Shown here one piece after another: positions 33,942-42,558 of a stretch of 53,034 nucleotides of DNA. The notes beneath the pieces are model-generated. The model was not told where the DNA came from. It saw only the letters and a list, made by a program, of their open reading frames with translations, and did no database searches. The position numbers and the translations under genes are program-made. The stretch comes from Actinobacteria bacterium UBA4426. GTDB taxonomy: Bacteria > Actinomycetota > Actinomycetes > S36-B12. Within the stretch, counting starts at the first letter, position 1. Every line of letters starts with the position of its first letter. Location: positions 1 to 53,034 of the forward strand of contig DGQA01000009.1 of the NCBI GenBank assembly GCA_002390705.1, given 5' to 3'.

Positions 33942-35639
33942 GTGAACATTGTGACCAGTGAGCAGCAAAGTCCCGACTTTGATGTGGCAATTATTGGCTC
34001 AGGTTTTGGTGGCTCAGTATCGGCATTGCGTTTGAGCGAAAAGGGTTATTCGGTTGCCGTGTGCGAGGCAGGTCGGCGTTTCACCGAAGAGAATTATGCA
34101 AAGAATTCGTGGGATCTCAAGAATTTTCTATGGGCGCCAGAGCTGGGATTCTTTGGGATCCAAAGATTCCATCTGCTCAAAGGAGTCACCATCCTTGCTG
34201 GCGCAGGTGTTGGCGGCGGCAGTCTGGTGTACGCAAACACACTTTACGTTCCCGGCGACTCCTTTTTCCAAGATCCACAATGGGGCGAAATCACTGACTG
34301 GAAAGAAGAACTTGCACCTTTTTACGACCAAGCTCAACGCATGTTGGGCGTGACCCAAAACCCCACCACGACGCCATCGGATCTGGTGATGAAGAAGATC
34401 GCCGAAGAGATGGGGGTTGGCACGACTTTCCGGCTCACCCCCGTGGGAGTCTTTTTTGGTGAAGGTCGGGGAAAGAAATCCCCAGATCCTTATTTCGGTG
34501 GAGTCGGTCCTGAGCGCACGGGCTGCATTGAATGCGGTGAATGCATGACCGGTTGTCGCTATAACGCGAAAAACACGTTACCCAAAAACTACCTTGGGCT
34601 GGCTGAGGCAGCGGGCGCAACAGTTATGCCGATGTCGACCGTGTACAAAGTTGAACCTATGGCGCAGGGCGGTTATCGGATCTCCGTGCGTAAAACTGGA
34701 ACGAAAAGCGAGAGCAGTTTCACCGCAAGCGAAGTCATCTTTGCTGCTGGCACTTACAACACCCAGAAACTCTTGCACCGCATGAAAGATGATGCAGTGC
34801 TTCCTAACCTTTCACCGAGATTGGGCACACTTTCGCGAACCAACTCTGAATCAATTTTGGGAGCCGTGTCTGACACTTTTACGACCGACTTCACCGAAGG
34901 GGTTGCCATCACTTCAAGTTTTTTCCCTGATCCGCAGACCCACGTTGAACCGGTGCGTTACGGAAAAGGTTCTAATTCGATGGGTTTATTGCAAACAATC
35001 ATGACTAGACCGCAACCGGGTAAGAAACGTTGGGCGATCTGGATCAAGGAGATGCTTAAAAATCCTGGAGACGTTGCATTGGCGCTTAACGTGAGATCCT
35101 GGAGTGAGAGAAGTGTGATTTCCTTAGTCATGCAAACTGTGGACAACTCGTTAACACTCAAAGGTAAGCGAAATCGCTTTGGCCGTTGGTCACTTGGCAC
35201 GGTGGCCTCCGAATCGACCCCTGCTCCCACCTACATCCCGGTTGCCCAAGACGTGGTTGAGCGGGCTGCGGAGATCATTGACGGTCGACCCGGGGGAAGT
35301 GTGTTTGAGAGTTTCGATGCCGCACTGACCGCCCACTTCGTGGGAGGGTGCGTGATTGGAAGTAATAGTGCAAGTGGAGTGATTGATGGGTATCACCGGG
35401 TGTTTGGGCATGCGGGTCTTCATGTGGTGGACGGTTCGGCCATCACGGCAAATTTGGGTGTAAATCCGTCATTAACCATTACGGCTCAAGCCGAACGCGC
35501 CATGGCGCTGTGGCCCAATCGGGGTGAGGCGGACACTCGCCCCACACTAGGTGCGCGATATGAAAAAGTGAATCCTGTTGCTCCTAAGAATCCTTATGTG
35601 CCAGCTGATGCTCCGGCTGCGTATCGGATTAACACTTGA
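33942..35639 (+). CDS. GMC family flavin oxidoreductase, cholesterol-oxidase-like, with a four-cysteine motif
   Basis: A 565-residue FAD enzyme. The dinucleotide-binding motif is IIGSGFGGSVSALRL (18-32), the GMC signature region is GAGVGGGSLVYANTL (88-102), and the C-terminal GMC part includes HFVGGCVIGS and GSAITANLGVNPSLTI. Residues 195-205 hold C-X2-C-X2-C-X3-C (Cys195, 198, 201, 205), a ferredoxin-like spacing that could bind an iron-sulfur cluster, followed by RYNAKNT. Mycobacterial ChoD-type proteins share such a segment, as I recall. The substrate may be a sterol or another alcohol. A perfect terminator follows about 80 bases after the stop. Confidence 0.85.
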   Translation: MNIVTSEQQSPDFDVAIIGSGFGGSVSALRLSEKGYSVAVCEAGRRFTEENYAKNSWDLKNFLWAPELGFFGIQRFHLLKGVTILAGAGVGGGSLVYANTLYVPGDSFFQDPQWGEITDWKEELAPFYDQAQRMLGVTQNPTTTPSDLVMKKIAEEMGVGTTFRLTPVGVFFGEGRGKKSPDPYFGGVGPERTGCIECGECMTGCRYNAKNTLPKNYLGLAEAAGATVMPMSTVYKVEPMAQGGYRISVRKTGTKSESSFTASEVIFAAGTYNTQKLLHRMKDDAVLPNLSPRLGTLSRTNSESILGAVSDTFTTDFTEGVAITSSFFPDPQTHVEPVRYGKGSNSMGLLQTIMTRPQPGKKRWAIWIKEMLKNPGDVALALNVRSWSERSVISLVMQTVDNSLTLKGKRNRFGRWSLGTVASESTPAPTYIPVAQDVVERAAEIIDGRPGGSVFESFDAALTAHFVGGCVIGSNSASGVIDGYHRVFGHAGLHVVDGSAITANLGVNPSLTITAQAERAMALWPNRGEADTRPTLGARYEKVNPVAPKNPYVPADAPAAYRINT

Positions 35640-35721
35640 TGTGATGTGTGTCGTGAAGTTTCATCGGCACCTGTGAATCGGTGAATCGGTGAAAGTGTGG
35701 GTCCAAAGGATGTGCGGCATA

Positions 35722-35755
35722 AAAAAACTCGCAAAGTGGTCTTTGCGAGTTTTTT
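35722..35755. terminator. Bidirectional intrinsic terminator
   Basis: Perfect 15-base arms, AAAAAACTCGCAAAG and CTTTGCGAGTTTTTT, flank a TGGT loop. The T-run lies on the plus strand and the A-run gives a U-run on the minus strand, so it can end transcripts from both sides, chiefly the GMC gene. Confidence 0.9.
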
Positions 35756-36026
35756 ATGACCTGAGTGTGAACTCAGTCAGCCTTGGTGGCGGCGAAAAAT
35801 TGCGTCAATTTCGTCGCGGTGTGATGGGCTCATGGCCTGTGACCGCTGGAAACTCCACTCTTGCTGGAATGAGCGATCTGAGTGTGAGTTGAAAATCTGG
35901 CTGAGAACTCGGCCGAATCTCTGCATCTAAGTCACGTCCTTTTTGTATTAATGTATTCCCGGGGTCTCCGGTAAGACAATAATACGACATAGCCGTTATG
36001 TAAATGTTACCGGGGGTGATTTTCCT
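35756..36026. other. Intergenic region with inverted repeats, no gene seen
   Basis: No convincing coding region is visible here. CTGAGT-GTGA-ACTCAG lies at 35761-35776, and the ten-mer CTGAGTGTGA recurs near 35879. CCGGTAA (35968-35974) and TTACCGG (36007-36013) bracket an inner ACATA/TATGT pair, a nested hairpin just past the 3' end of the protease gene that may act in its termination. Confidence 0.5.
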
Positions 36027-37403
36027 TCATGAAATCCTAACTTTCCGGCTCAAACCAGAGTGTGGAGTTTGTCCCATCTGTGTCACAGCAATCACCCGGA
36101 ATCGATAAGTTCCGGGCTTTTTGGGGAGGGGGCACGACAGGGACCTGGCATTGGGGTTGAAGCCAATAATCGTGCAGATCTGCCTTCCCTTGGCATTAAC
36201 AACCCGGTACCGGTCCACCACTGCGGAGGTGCTTGCGGCCAAAGTGCGGAACTTGATCTTTTTCTTGGTCACTGTAGGTGGAGCCATTTGAGTGGGCGCA
36301 GTTGTCACGGCACTGGCGCTCGCCGGCAGCGCATTCCCTTCCCCTTGTGCGTTGCGGGCGCGGACGGTGAAAATATGCTCACCGTCGGGTAGATCGGTGA
36401 CCGTGCAGGTAAGCGCCGAAGCGGCACAGACAACGGCCCCGGTGGGATCGGACACTTCGTAGTTGACAACGGTGTCAGGCGAGGTTGTGGGCGGCTGCCA
36501 GTTCACTACAACCGAATTATTGACCGCTGATAATGCAATATTTGTCGGTGCTGAGGGAATACTGGGATAACCGGCGGCTACTAGAGCTTGGTTCACCAAG
36601 TCGAGATAGTCAATTGCACTAAAGCCAACCATCAAGTACGCACCGGTATGGCCGGTAACGCAGCCGCCGGCTGACCCGGAGTTTACGCCGAGGACCAAAT
36701 TTTCGCCGAGGGCGTTAGTCGCATAAGTTGGACCGCCGCTGTCCCCACTGCAGACACCCACGGATGCGTTTTGTTGCACGGAGAAAACGGGACCTAGGCC
36801 GAAATTGGGATCATATTGGTCAATGGGAACGCCGGCCGCAACTGGAAGAATGTCGCGTCCAGCGGGGCTATTAAGTCCGTAACCCATGATTGTTCCTGGG
36901 TACAGGGTGGATGCCCAGCGTGACATCTCTGCCGAGGTTGCCAATCGAGAATACATGCTGGGACCAAGGTCTTGGTCAAGCTGAAGTACCGCAAAGTCAT
37001 TTGGCTCAACCCTGCTTGATGCATTGACATACCCACTCGGCGTCCATATTCCAATCACGTTCACAGGGCTCGCACCCTGCGGACCGGTATTGCTGTATTG
37101 CACGGCAGGCGCACCAGGGGGGAAGATTGCCAATCTGGGAACTCTGGCTGTGCCCCCTGCAACAGTCACGCAGTGCCCTGAGGTCAGCAGCACCCGCGGC
37201 TTCCACACCACCGCACTGCAGCTCTTGCCCCATGAGCCGCCATCGAAAATCGCGACAGCAGCAACACCAGGATTCCCAGGAACCAACGTCCCACCGTAAA
37301 TGCGTGGCGATACGGGAGTGGGGGAAGCCTGTGCGGTGCCCAGCACCGTCAAGGAGATGGCAACGGCACCGGCCATGGCGATTAATCGCCGGGGACTTCT
37401 CAC
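36027..37403 (-). CDS. Secreted trypsin-like serine protease with fibronectin type III domain
   Basis: A secreted protease of 458 residues. A signal peptide runs from RSPRRL through a hydrophobic core to AQASP (about residue 27). The S1 domain has the full triad: His77 in LTSGHC, Asp136 in PNDFAVLQL and Ser222 in GVCSGDSGGP. Two cysteine pairs are likely. Residues about 285-375 form a fibronectin type III domain, and the last 75 form another beta-rich domain. I chose the GTG at 37403 because TACATT stands six bases before it; a longer frame to 37451 would put 16 polar residues before the signal peptide. Confidence 0.88.
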   Translation of the reverse strand: MRSPRRLIAMAGAVAISLTVLGTAQASPTPVSPRIYGGTLVPGNPGVAAVAIFDGGSWGKSCSAVVWKPRVLLTSGHCVTVAGGTARVPRLAIFPPGAPAVQYSNTGPQGASPVNVIGIWTPSGYVNASSRVEPNDFAVLQLDQDLGPSMYSRLATSAEMSRWASTLYPGTIMGYGLNSPAGRDILPVAAGVPIDQYDPNFGLGPVFSVQQNASVGVCSGDSGGPTYATNALGENLVLGVNSGSAGGCVTGHTGAYLMVGFSAIDYLDLVNQALVAAGYPSIPSAPTNIALSAVNNSVVVNWQPPTTSPDTVVNYEVSDPTGAVVCAASALTCTVTDLPDGEHIFTVRARNAQGEGNALPASASAVTTAPTQMAPPTVTKKKIKFRTLAASTSAVVDRYRVVNAKGRQICTIIGFNPNARSLSCPLPKKPGTYRFRVIAVTQMGQTPHSGLSRKVRIS

Positions 37404-37415
37404 TTTGTAAATGTA
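37404..37415 (-). promoter_or_regulatory. Putative leaderless promoter of the protease gene
   Basis: TACATT (37410-37415 read on the minus strand) lies six bases before the GTG start. TTGACG occurs 20 bases further upstream, a loose match to a -35 at a long spacing. Confidence 0.4.
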
Positions 37416-37478
37416 CGTTACGCAAAAATAGGAATCGTCAAGAGGGTCCACAAAGCGGATGGCAAGAAGCCGTACTTA

Positions 37479-37555
37479 TGGTGGGCGAAGAGGGACTCGA
37501 ACCCCCGACTTCATCCTTGTAAGGGATGCACTCTAACCAACTGAGTTACTCGCCC
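37479..37555 (-). tRNA. tRNA-Val (anticodon UAC), CCA encoded
   Basis: The minus strand folds as a cloverleaf: acceptor GGGCGAG pairs with UUCGCCC, the D-arm holds CUCAGUUGGUUAGAG, the anticodon stem CAUCC/GGAUG encloses CUUACAA with anticodon UAC, and the T-arm has GGGGGUUCGAGUCCCUC. The genome encodes the terminal CCA after discriminator A73. Confidence 0.93.
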
Positions 37556-37924
37556 GGAAACCAAAAGATTACATGAGGCAGCTGCCGCGCCTGTCATCGC
37601 TCCCTGGCAGCACACTGCAATTCAATTTTTCTAGAGACGGCGGGATGGGAAGATTGATATTCCGTAATCGGTAGGCTCACAACAACGGTAACAATGAAAT
37701 ATAAAGGCGTTGTCTCTCGCACGTACTTGACCCGATGCTTGGCTCCGATGGGGTCTTAATCTTGGTGGCGACCGCGTGTTCGGTTGTGGTGTATCTCCTC
37801 ACCTGTAAGAAAGAGTCAACTCAGCGTTGGCGTTAGGTTTCATTACTCAGAAATTGGGTTTGCGGGCCTTACCATGAGGGCACGGAAGTACACATTCACG
37901 CATACGAATCCTGAAGGGTAAGTC
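37556..37924. other. Intergenic region between tRNA-Val and a lipoprotein gene
   Basis: No terminator or RNA is recognised here. The only coding signal is a 33-codon frame at 37735-37836, listed separately. The last 20 bases hold GAAGGG, the Shine-Dalgarno sequence of the lipoprotein gene. Confidence 0.5.
37735..37836 (+). CDS. Possible 33-residue single-pass membrane peptide
   Basis: ATG to TAG encodes a short N-terminus, a continuous hydrophobic stretch (VLILVATACSVVVYLLTC) and a basic tail (KKESTQRWR). This is the usual layout of a small N-out/C-in membrane peptide. There is no clear Shine-Dalgarno sequence, though TTGACC lies nine bases before the ATG. No homologue is recognised. Confidence 0.25.
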   Translation: MLGSDGVLILVATACSVVVYLLTCKKESTQRWR

Positions 37925-38299
37925 ATGAAAATTGGGGTTATCGGAATTGCACTGCTTGGAGTGGCTTCCATCGTTCTCGTAGGTTGTTCGAGTGGCTTTT
38001 CTGACGGTGGCACGGTGGAGTGCAATGACACAACAATCGCAGAAGCGGTAACTGGGGACCCCACTTTCGCCGAATACGTGGTCACTGACTACACGTGCGC
38101 AGACGGCTGGGCTTTTGCAGCAGCAAATCCAGCTGAAGGTCAAATGGGAGCGCCCGCCATGATGATTTTTGAAGCTGAAGGCCAGTTCTGGATCTCTAAA
38201 AGTGCGGCAGATGTCTGTGGCACCTATGGCGATGGCAGCTATCCCAGTGATGCCATGGTTCCGGAGTCCCTCTATGAGCCAGCCTGCTTGGCTGGCTAG
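37925..38299 (+). CDS. Small secreted lipoprotein, unknown function
   Basis: A 124-residue lipoprotein. The signal peptide ends with lipobox LVGCSSG (Cys21). The mature part has four further cysteines (VECNDTT, YTCADGW, ADVCGTY, EPACLAG), which could form two disulfides, and WAFAAANP/FEAEGQFWISK segments like small secreted actinobacterial proteins. The ATG has GAAGGG six bases upstream. It lies just before the Nif3 gene, which has its own promoter, so they need not be linked. I do not recognise a named family. Confidence 0.78.
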   Translation: MKIGVIGIALLGVASIVLVGCSSGFSDGGTVECNDTTIAEAVTGDPTFAEYVVTDYTCADGWAFAAANPAEGQMGAPAMMIFEAEGQFWISKSAADVCGTYGDGSYPSDAMVPESLYEPACLAG

Positions 38300-38313
38300 G
38301 TAGCCCCGCTGGG

Positions 38314-38325
38314 TAACCTGTTGAT
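38314..38325 (+). promoter_or_regulatory. Putative leaderless promoter of the Nif3 gene
   Basis: TAACCT lies six bases before the ATG at 38326 and there is no Shine-Dalgarno sequence. Confidence 0.42.
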
Positions 38326-39132
38326 ATGGCCAACGTCTTCGATGTGTGCGATCTGCTCGATCGACACTTCCCACCGGACACGGCGGAAGCGTGGGACAGT
38401 GTTGGCTTGATCTGCGGAGACCCCGCAGCGACGGTTTCTCGGGTACTTTTTGCCCTAGACCCCACAATGGAAGTAATCCATGAGGCAATAGAAGTCCGGG
38501 CGGATCTGGTGGTCACCCACCACCCCCTCTTCCTCACCGGAGTACATGGCGTTTCTCGCGACACATTGGGTGGACGGGTTGTTCATGACGCCATCTCACA
38601 TGGAATCGCCCTTTTCAACGCCCACACCAATGCCGACCACGCTAACCCTGGAGTGTCCGACGCGCTGGCACACACACTTGGCCTAGTTGAATGCGCACCC
38701 ATTGAGCCCGGTGTCACGCCGGTTACCGGAGCCGGCCGCATTGGTCGGCTGCCCAAGACTTTGACGTTGGCACAATTTGCTGAACAGGTCGCCGAGTCCT
38801 TACCCAGCACCGCGGGTGGAATTCGGGTTGCGGGCGACCCCAACAGGGTAATCGACATGGTCGCCGTGTGTGGGGGATCGGGTGATTTCTTACTTCCGCT
38901 GGCAGCCGCTCTTGCCGATGTCTACGTCACATCAGACCTGAAGTACCACCGAGTCCTAGACCACCGGCAGGGAGAGTGCGCGCTGATTGACGCATCCCAT
39001 TTTGCGACCGAATGGCCGTGGGTGCTGGCGGTTGCCGCCTTGGTGCATAGTGAACTGGGTAGCAGTGTGAGTACATTGGTCTCTGCAGTGCGAACGGATC
39101 CGTGGACTGGACACTATTCCTCCCGCGACTGA
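38326..39132 (+). CDS. Nif3-like dinuclear metal-centre protein
   Basis: A 268-residue member of the NIF3/YbgI family, annotated as GTP cyclohydrolase 1 type 2. Metal-ligand segments are VVTHHPLFL near residue 65, FNAHTNADH near residue 104, and the C-terminal DASHFATEW. It forms toroidal hexamers in studied relatives, but the physiological reaction is unsettled. It precedes the zinc-ribbon protein and the RNase HI fusion in the same direction; this three-gene order is common in actinobacteria. Confidence 0.9.
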   Translation: MANVFDVCDLLDRHFPPDTAEAWDSVGLICGDPAATVSRVLFALDPTMEVIHEAIEVRADLVVTHHPLFLTGVHGVSRDTLGGRVVHDAISHGIALFNAHTNADHANPGVSDALAHTLGLVECAPIEPGVTPVTGAGRIGRLPKTLTLAQFAEQVAESLPSTAGGIRVAGDPNRVIDMVAVCGGSGDFLLPLAAALADVYVTSDLKYHRVLDHRQGECALIDASHFATEWPWVLAVAALVHSELGSSVSTLVSAVRTDPWTGHYSSRD

Positions 39133-39173
39133 AAACTCACGAGCCGTCAGAACCGCTTTATTAGGAGATTGCA

Positions 39174-39917
39174 TTGAACATTGATCTGCAGATCCAAGTG
39201 CAACTTCTAGCCGTTCAAGGGAAAGACACTGAAGTGGCCCAACTCGAATACAAGCGGTCCACGCTCCCGGCAATTGAGCAGAAAAAGCAACTCGAAGCGA
39301 ATTTCGCTCGTGCTCGCGACCAGCACATTGCCTCCGAAGTAATTCTTAGTGACCTGCAACGGGAAGCACTTAAATCCGACGGTGATGTGGATGTAGTTCG
39401 TCTGCGGATCACAAAAGATCAGGAAATGCTTGATTCTGGTGCGATCAACGACCCCAAGCAGCTCACCAATCTCCAACATGAACTCGAATCACTTGCCAAG
39501 CGTCAGCTCGACCTTGAAGACGTTGAACTTGAAATCATGGAACGCGTTGAGGGAGCCAAAGCGGCAGTGCAGGTGCTCGCCCAACAAAAAACTGATTTTT
39601 CACACCAACTCGAAACTGTGACCGCGACTCTGGATGCAGAACTAGCGACCTTGGCCGCAGACCTAGTTGGCGTGCATGCCGAGCGTGTGCAACTTGCAAC
39701 TGATATGCCCCCTGAGTTTCTCGCCTTGTATGAAAAAATTCGTAAAGGACATGAAGGAATGGGCGCTGCCAAATTACACCGTGGTCAATGTGAGGGGTGC
39801 CGCCTCACAATTCCACCCCAGGAACTCAATGTGATTCGCTCAGCGACACCAGAGACGGTAATTCAGTGCGAAGAATGCCGCTGTATTTTGATCCGAACCG
39901 CTGATTCAGGAATTTAG
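39174..39917 (+). CDS. Coiled-coil protein with C-terminal C4 zinc ribbon (zf-RING_7 type)
   Basis: A 247-residue protein. Residues about 10-190 are almost continuous helix with heptad-like Leu, Gln and Glu, a long coiled coil. The C-terminus has two CX2C pairs, GQCEGCRL and IQCEECRC, forming a zinc ribbon. It starts with TTG at 39174, supported by TTAGGAG eight bases upstream. The stop is three bases before the RNase HI start. Related proteins are thought to bind nucleic acid or scaffold complexes. The role is unproven. Confidence 0.88.
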   Translation: MNIDLQIQVQLLAVQGKDTEVAQLEYKRSTLPAIEQKKQLEANFARARDQHIASEVILSDLQREALKSDGDVDVVRLRITKDQEMLDSGAINDPKQLTNLQHELESLAKRQLDLEDVELEIMERVEGAKAAVQVLAQQKTDFSHQLETVTATLDAELATLAADLVGVHAERVQLATDMPPEFLALYEKIRKGHEGMGAAKLHRGQCEGCRLTIPPQELNVIRSATPETVIQCEECRCILIRTADSGI

Positions 39918-39920
39918 TTC

Positions 39921-41129
39921 ATGACGCGTGATCTGATCGTTGAAGCTGACGGCGGTAGTCGTGGCAATCCCGGTCCGGCAGCTTTTGGTTCACTTGTGCG
40001 CGATTCCGTTACCGGCAAGGTGCTTGTTGAAATTGCCGAGTCCGTGGGGACTGCAACAAATAATGTAGCCGAATACGGTGGGGCAATTGCGGGATTACAA
40101 GCCGCCGTCGAGATTGATGCTGATGCACGTGTTGAAGTCAGACTTGATTCCAAGTTGGTGGTTGAGCAAATGTCGGGTCGTTGGCAAATTAAACATCCGG
40201 ACATGCGGGATCTCGCTAAAGTGGCGCGCGCGGTAATCCCGGCCGGCCAGGTCTCATATACCTGGGTGCCCCGCGAACAAAACCGCGCAGCAGATGCTCT
40301 AGTCAATGAGGCATTAGACCAATTTGATGGAAGTACCCCTGTGCGCATTACACGTCGGTACGTATCTGAAATGAATGGAGTAGCACGCGAGGGTCTCTTG
40401 GACTCTGTGCCGGAATTGCAAGCGCGCGAAACTACTGAAGACACATTGCACACACAACCAAATGTGATGATTGGTTGGGCAGACCGAGGAACCCCAGTGA
40501 CAACACTGATGGCCCGCCATGGTGCATCGAGTTATTCACTGGACAGAAGATTCAGCGGATCTGGTGGATTGGACGTGCCTCTTGCCCCGATCGGGATCGC
40601 TCAGGCCCAGGCGCTTGCGGCCGAAGTGAAGGCCCGTGGGGTCGTGTCACACATAATTTCCTCGCCGCTGCTGCGCACCCACCAGACTGCCCAGATTGTG
40701 GCCGAGGCCACTGGATTGCCTGTAACTGAGAACGCCGACTTCGCTGAGTGCTCATTTGGTGACTGGGACGGGCACACCTTTGCTGACGTTCGGGAACGTT
40801 GGCCGGTAGAGCTCAACGAATGGTTGGCAGATACGAGTGTGGCACCGCCTGGCGGGGAGTCTCTTACCCAGTGCCGGGAACGGGTAAACCGTGGCCGCAT
40901 GGCCGTTGTGGAGCAATTTCCCGGCCAAACAGTCCTGATAGTCTCGCACGTCTCACCGACCAAACTGATGACCTGCATCGCAACGGGTGCTCCGCTTGAG
41001 TCAATATTTCGTATGGAGTTACCCCCGTGTTCTCTCACATCACTGGCCTGGTTTCCAGATGGGAACTCCAGTATGTTGTCATTTGCGGAAGCGAGTCACT
41101 TGCGCAAACTCAGGGCTGACGGGGTCTAG
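39921..41129 (+). CDS. Bifunctional RNase HI / phosphoglycerate-mutase-like phosphatase
   Basis: A 402-residue fusion of two enzymes, like Rv2228c of Mycobacterium tuberculosis. Residues 1-135 are RNase HI, which cuts the RNA strand of RNA-DNA hybrids, with the acidic residues in VEADGGSRGNPGPAA, NVAEYGG and RLDSKLVVEQM, and NRAADALVNEA. Residues about 190-400 are a histidine phosphatase with MARHGAS, SPLLRTHQTAQ, FAECSFGDWDG and IVSHVSP; in actinobacteria this part is linked to alpha-ribazole phosphatase activity of cobalamin synthesis. The last 20 bases overlap the convergent sensor kinase. Confidence 0.92.
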   Translation: MTRDLIVEADGGSRGNPGPAAFGSLVRDSVTGKVLVEIAESVGTATNNVAEYGGAIAGLQAAVEIDADARVEVRLDSKLVVEQMSGRWQIKHPDMRDLAKVARAVIPAGQVSYTWVPREQNRAADALVNEALDQFDGSTPVRITRRYVSEMNGVAREGLLDSVPELQARETTEDTLHTQPNVMIGWADRGTPVTTLMARHGASSYSLDRRFSGSGGLDVPLAPIGIAQAQALAAEVKARGVVSHIISSPLLRTHQTAQIVAEATGLPVTENADFAECSFGDWDGHTFADVRERWPVELNEWLADTSVAPPGGESLTQCRERVNRGRMAVVEQFPGQTVLIVSHVSPTKLMTCIATGAPLESIFRMELPPCSLTSLAWFPDGNSSMLSFAEASHLRKLRADGV

Positions 41130-42558
41130 TGGGGGCTGAAATCTCCACACGCAAGCCACCGAGCGGACTGTCATCGAGTGCTAGTTCGCCCTGGTGTGCC
41201 ACGACAACAGATTTAATAATGCTCATGCCAAGCCCAAAACCGCCAGTACTTGAATCCCGGGCTTGATCTAGTCGGGTGAAGCGATCAAAAATCATTTCTC
41301 GGTTGTGAATTGGGATGCCTGGGCCACCGTCGTCTACGGTGAGAGTGAACCAGCTTTCACCGCCTTTATCGGTGTGTTTAAGGCGAACAGCAACCGGCGC
41401 ATCCGTTGGTGTGTAACGTGAAACATTTTGAGCGAGGTTGGCCAGAAGCTGTGCCCAGCCCCCTTCAGTTCCGGTCATTGATACGTCTTGCAAGTCAAGT
41501 TCAACCGGGCGTTGAGACAACTGAGCGAGATCCCCAAATGAGTCGTTGATGAGTGATGTGAGAGAGAACTCCTCGGGTGAAGTGCGGGATGTTTCGGCCA
41601 AGTCAAGTGCCAATAATGAAGTGACTAATCTCTCTAGGCGCAATGACTCAGAGTTGATCCGACTCAGCGCCCGAACTTCTAAGTCACTTCTTGATTGTGG
41701 AAGATTTCCTTCACTGCTTACGAGCAGTTCAATATAGCCTCGGATTACGGTAAGGGGGGTACGAATTTCGTGGGATGCGTCAGACACAAATGTACGCAAT
41801 CGGTTCTCGGATTGTTCCAATTGCTTCATGGAAAGTGTGAGCGAATCAACCATTGAATTCATGGAATCGCTCAGGACACCCAACTCTGTTCCGGGGGTCC
41901 CGTCGGGCATGCGCTGATTCGTGGCACCGGCGGCTATTTCCCCGGCTGTGCGAACCATTTTATTGACTGGCCGAAACGACCGTCGCACCGTAAACCAAGC
42001 AATAATTGCACCACCCAGGGTAGAAAACAGGACAATTACCACGGTGCGCCAGGCAATTGAGTTTAAGGAATTTTGGTAATCAAACAGTGACGTGAGCGCA
42101 ATGACCGTTCCACCACGAGGCAAACTTCGCGATGCAAGTCTGTAACTTTCAGTAGTTTCAGGATCGACGAAGCTGACTATTTTCTTTAAACCAGAGGTCA
42201 TCACGCTTGCTGGGATCGTGGGAAATGGATCTGGATCTTGTGGTAGTCCCGAAAGGCGAACTTCCGTTATGACTCCGCGAAAGTTTACTCCTGCAAACGC
42301 AACGGGACGCGGTAAATTATCTCTCTTTGCTCTTTGTTCTCGTTCAGCTGCCCGAAAATCGTTAGCCAGCCCTCCGGGACTTATGTCTACATTGGCCAGA
42401 CTTGCTTTAAGAGTCGCATCTACTTGATCAAGTTGAACGGATGAAACCGTAATGTAGGTAGCAAAGCCAATAATTGTTGACGTAAAGGCGATCAGCACGG
42501 CGGTCAGCAATGTAATGCGAAAACGCAAGCTCACGATGTGCCCGCATTCACTGTGCAC
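41110..42558 (-). CDS. Sensor histidine kinase
   Basis: A 482-residue membrane kinase. Transmembrane helices lie at about 14-36 and 170-190, with an extracytoplasmic sensor of about 130 residues between them, then a HAMP linker. The phosphoacceptor is His263 in DASHEIRTPLTVIRGY. The ATPase part has N-box NLAQNVSRYTP, G1 VDDGGPGIP and G2 GFGLGMSI. It begins with GTG at 42558, overlapping the response regulator stop by eleven bases; a GTG at 42534 is an alternative. It is MprB/TcrY-like in layout. The signal is unknown. Confidence 0.9.
   Translation of the reverse strand: MHSECGHIVSLRFRITLLTAVLIAFTSTIIGFATYITVSSVQLDQVDATLKASLANVDISPGGLANDFRAAEREQRAKRDNLPRPVAFAGVNFRGVITEVRLSGLPQDPDPFPTIPASVMTSGLKKIVSFVDPETTESYRLASRSLPRGGTVIALTSLFDYQNSLNSIAWRTVVIVLFSTLGGAIIAWFTVRRSFRPVNKMVRTAGEIAAGATNQRMPDGTPGTELGVLSDSMNSMVDSLTLSMKQLEQSENRLRTFVSDASHEIRTPLTVIRGYIELLVSSEGNLPQSRSDLEVRALSRINSESLRLERLVTSLLALDLAETSRTSPEEFSLTSLINDSFGDLAQLSQRPVELDLQDVSMTGTEGGWAQLLANLAQNVSRYTPTDAPVAVRLKHTDKGGESWFTLTVDDGGPGIPIHNREMIFDRFTRLDQARDSSTGGFGLGMSIIKSVVVAHQGELALDDSPLGGLRVEISAPTRPRQP

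Noticed and set aside
37695..37760. 21-codon frame starting at ATG 37695
   Set aside because: It has no Shine-Dalgarno sequence, no leaderless promoter box and no structural pattern; it overlaps the more plausible 33-codon frame.
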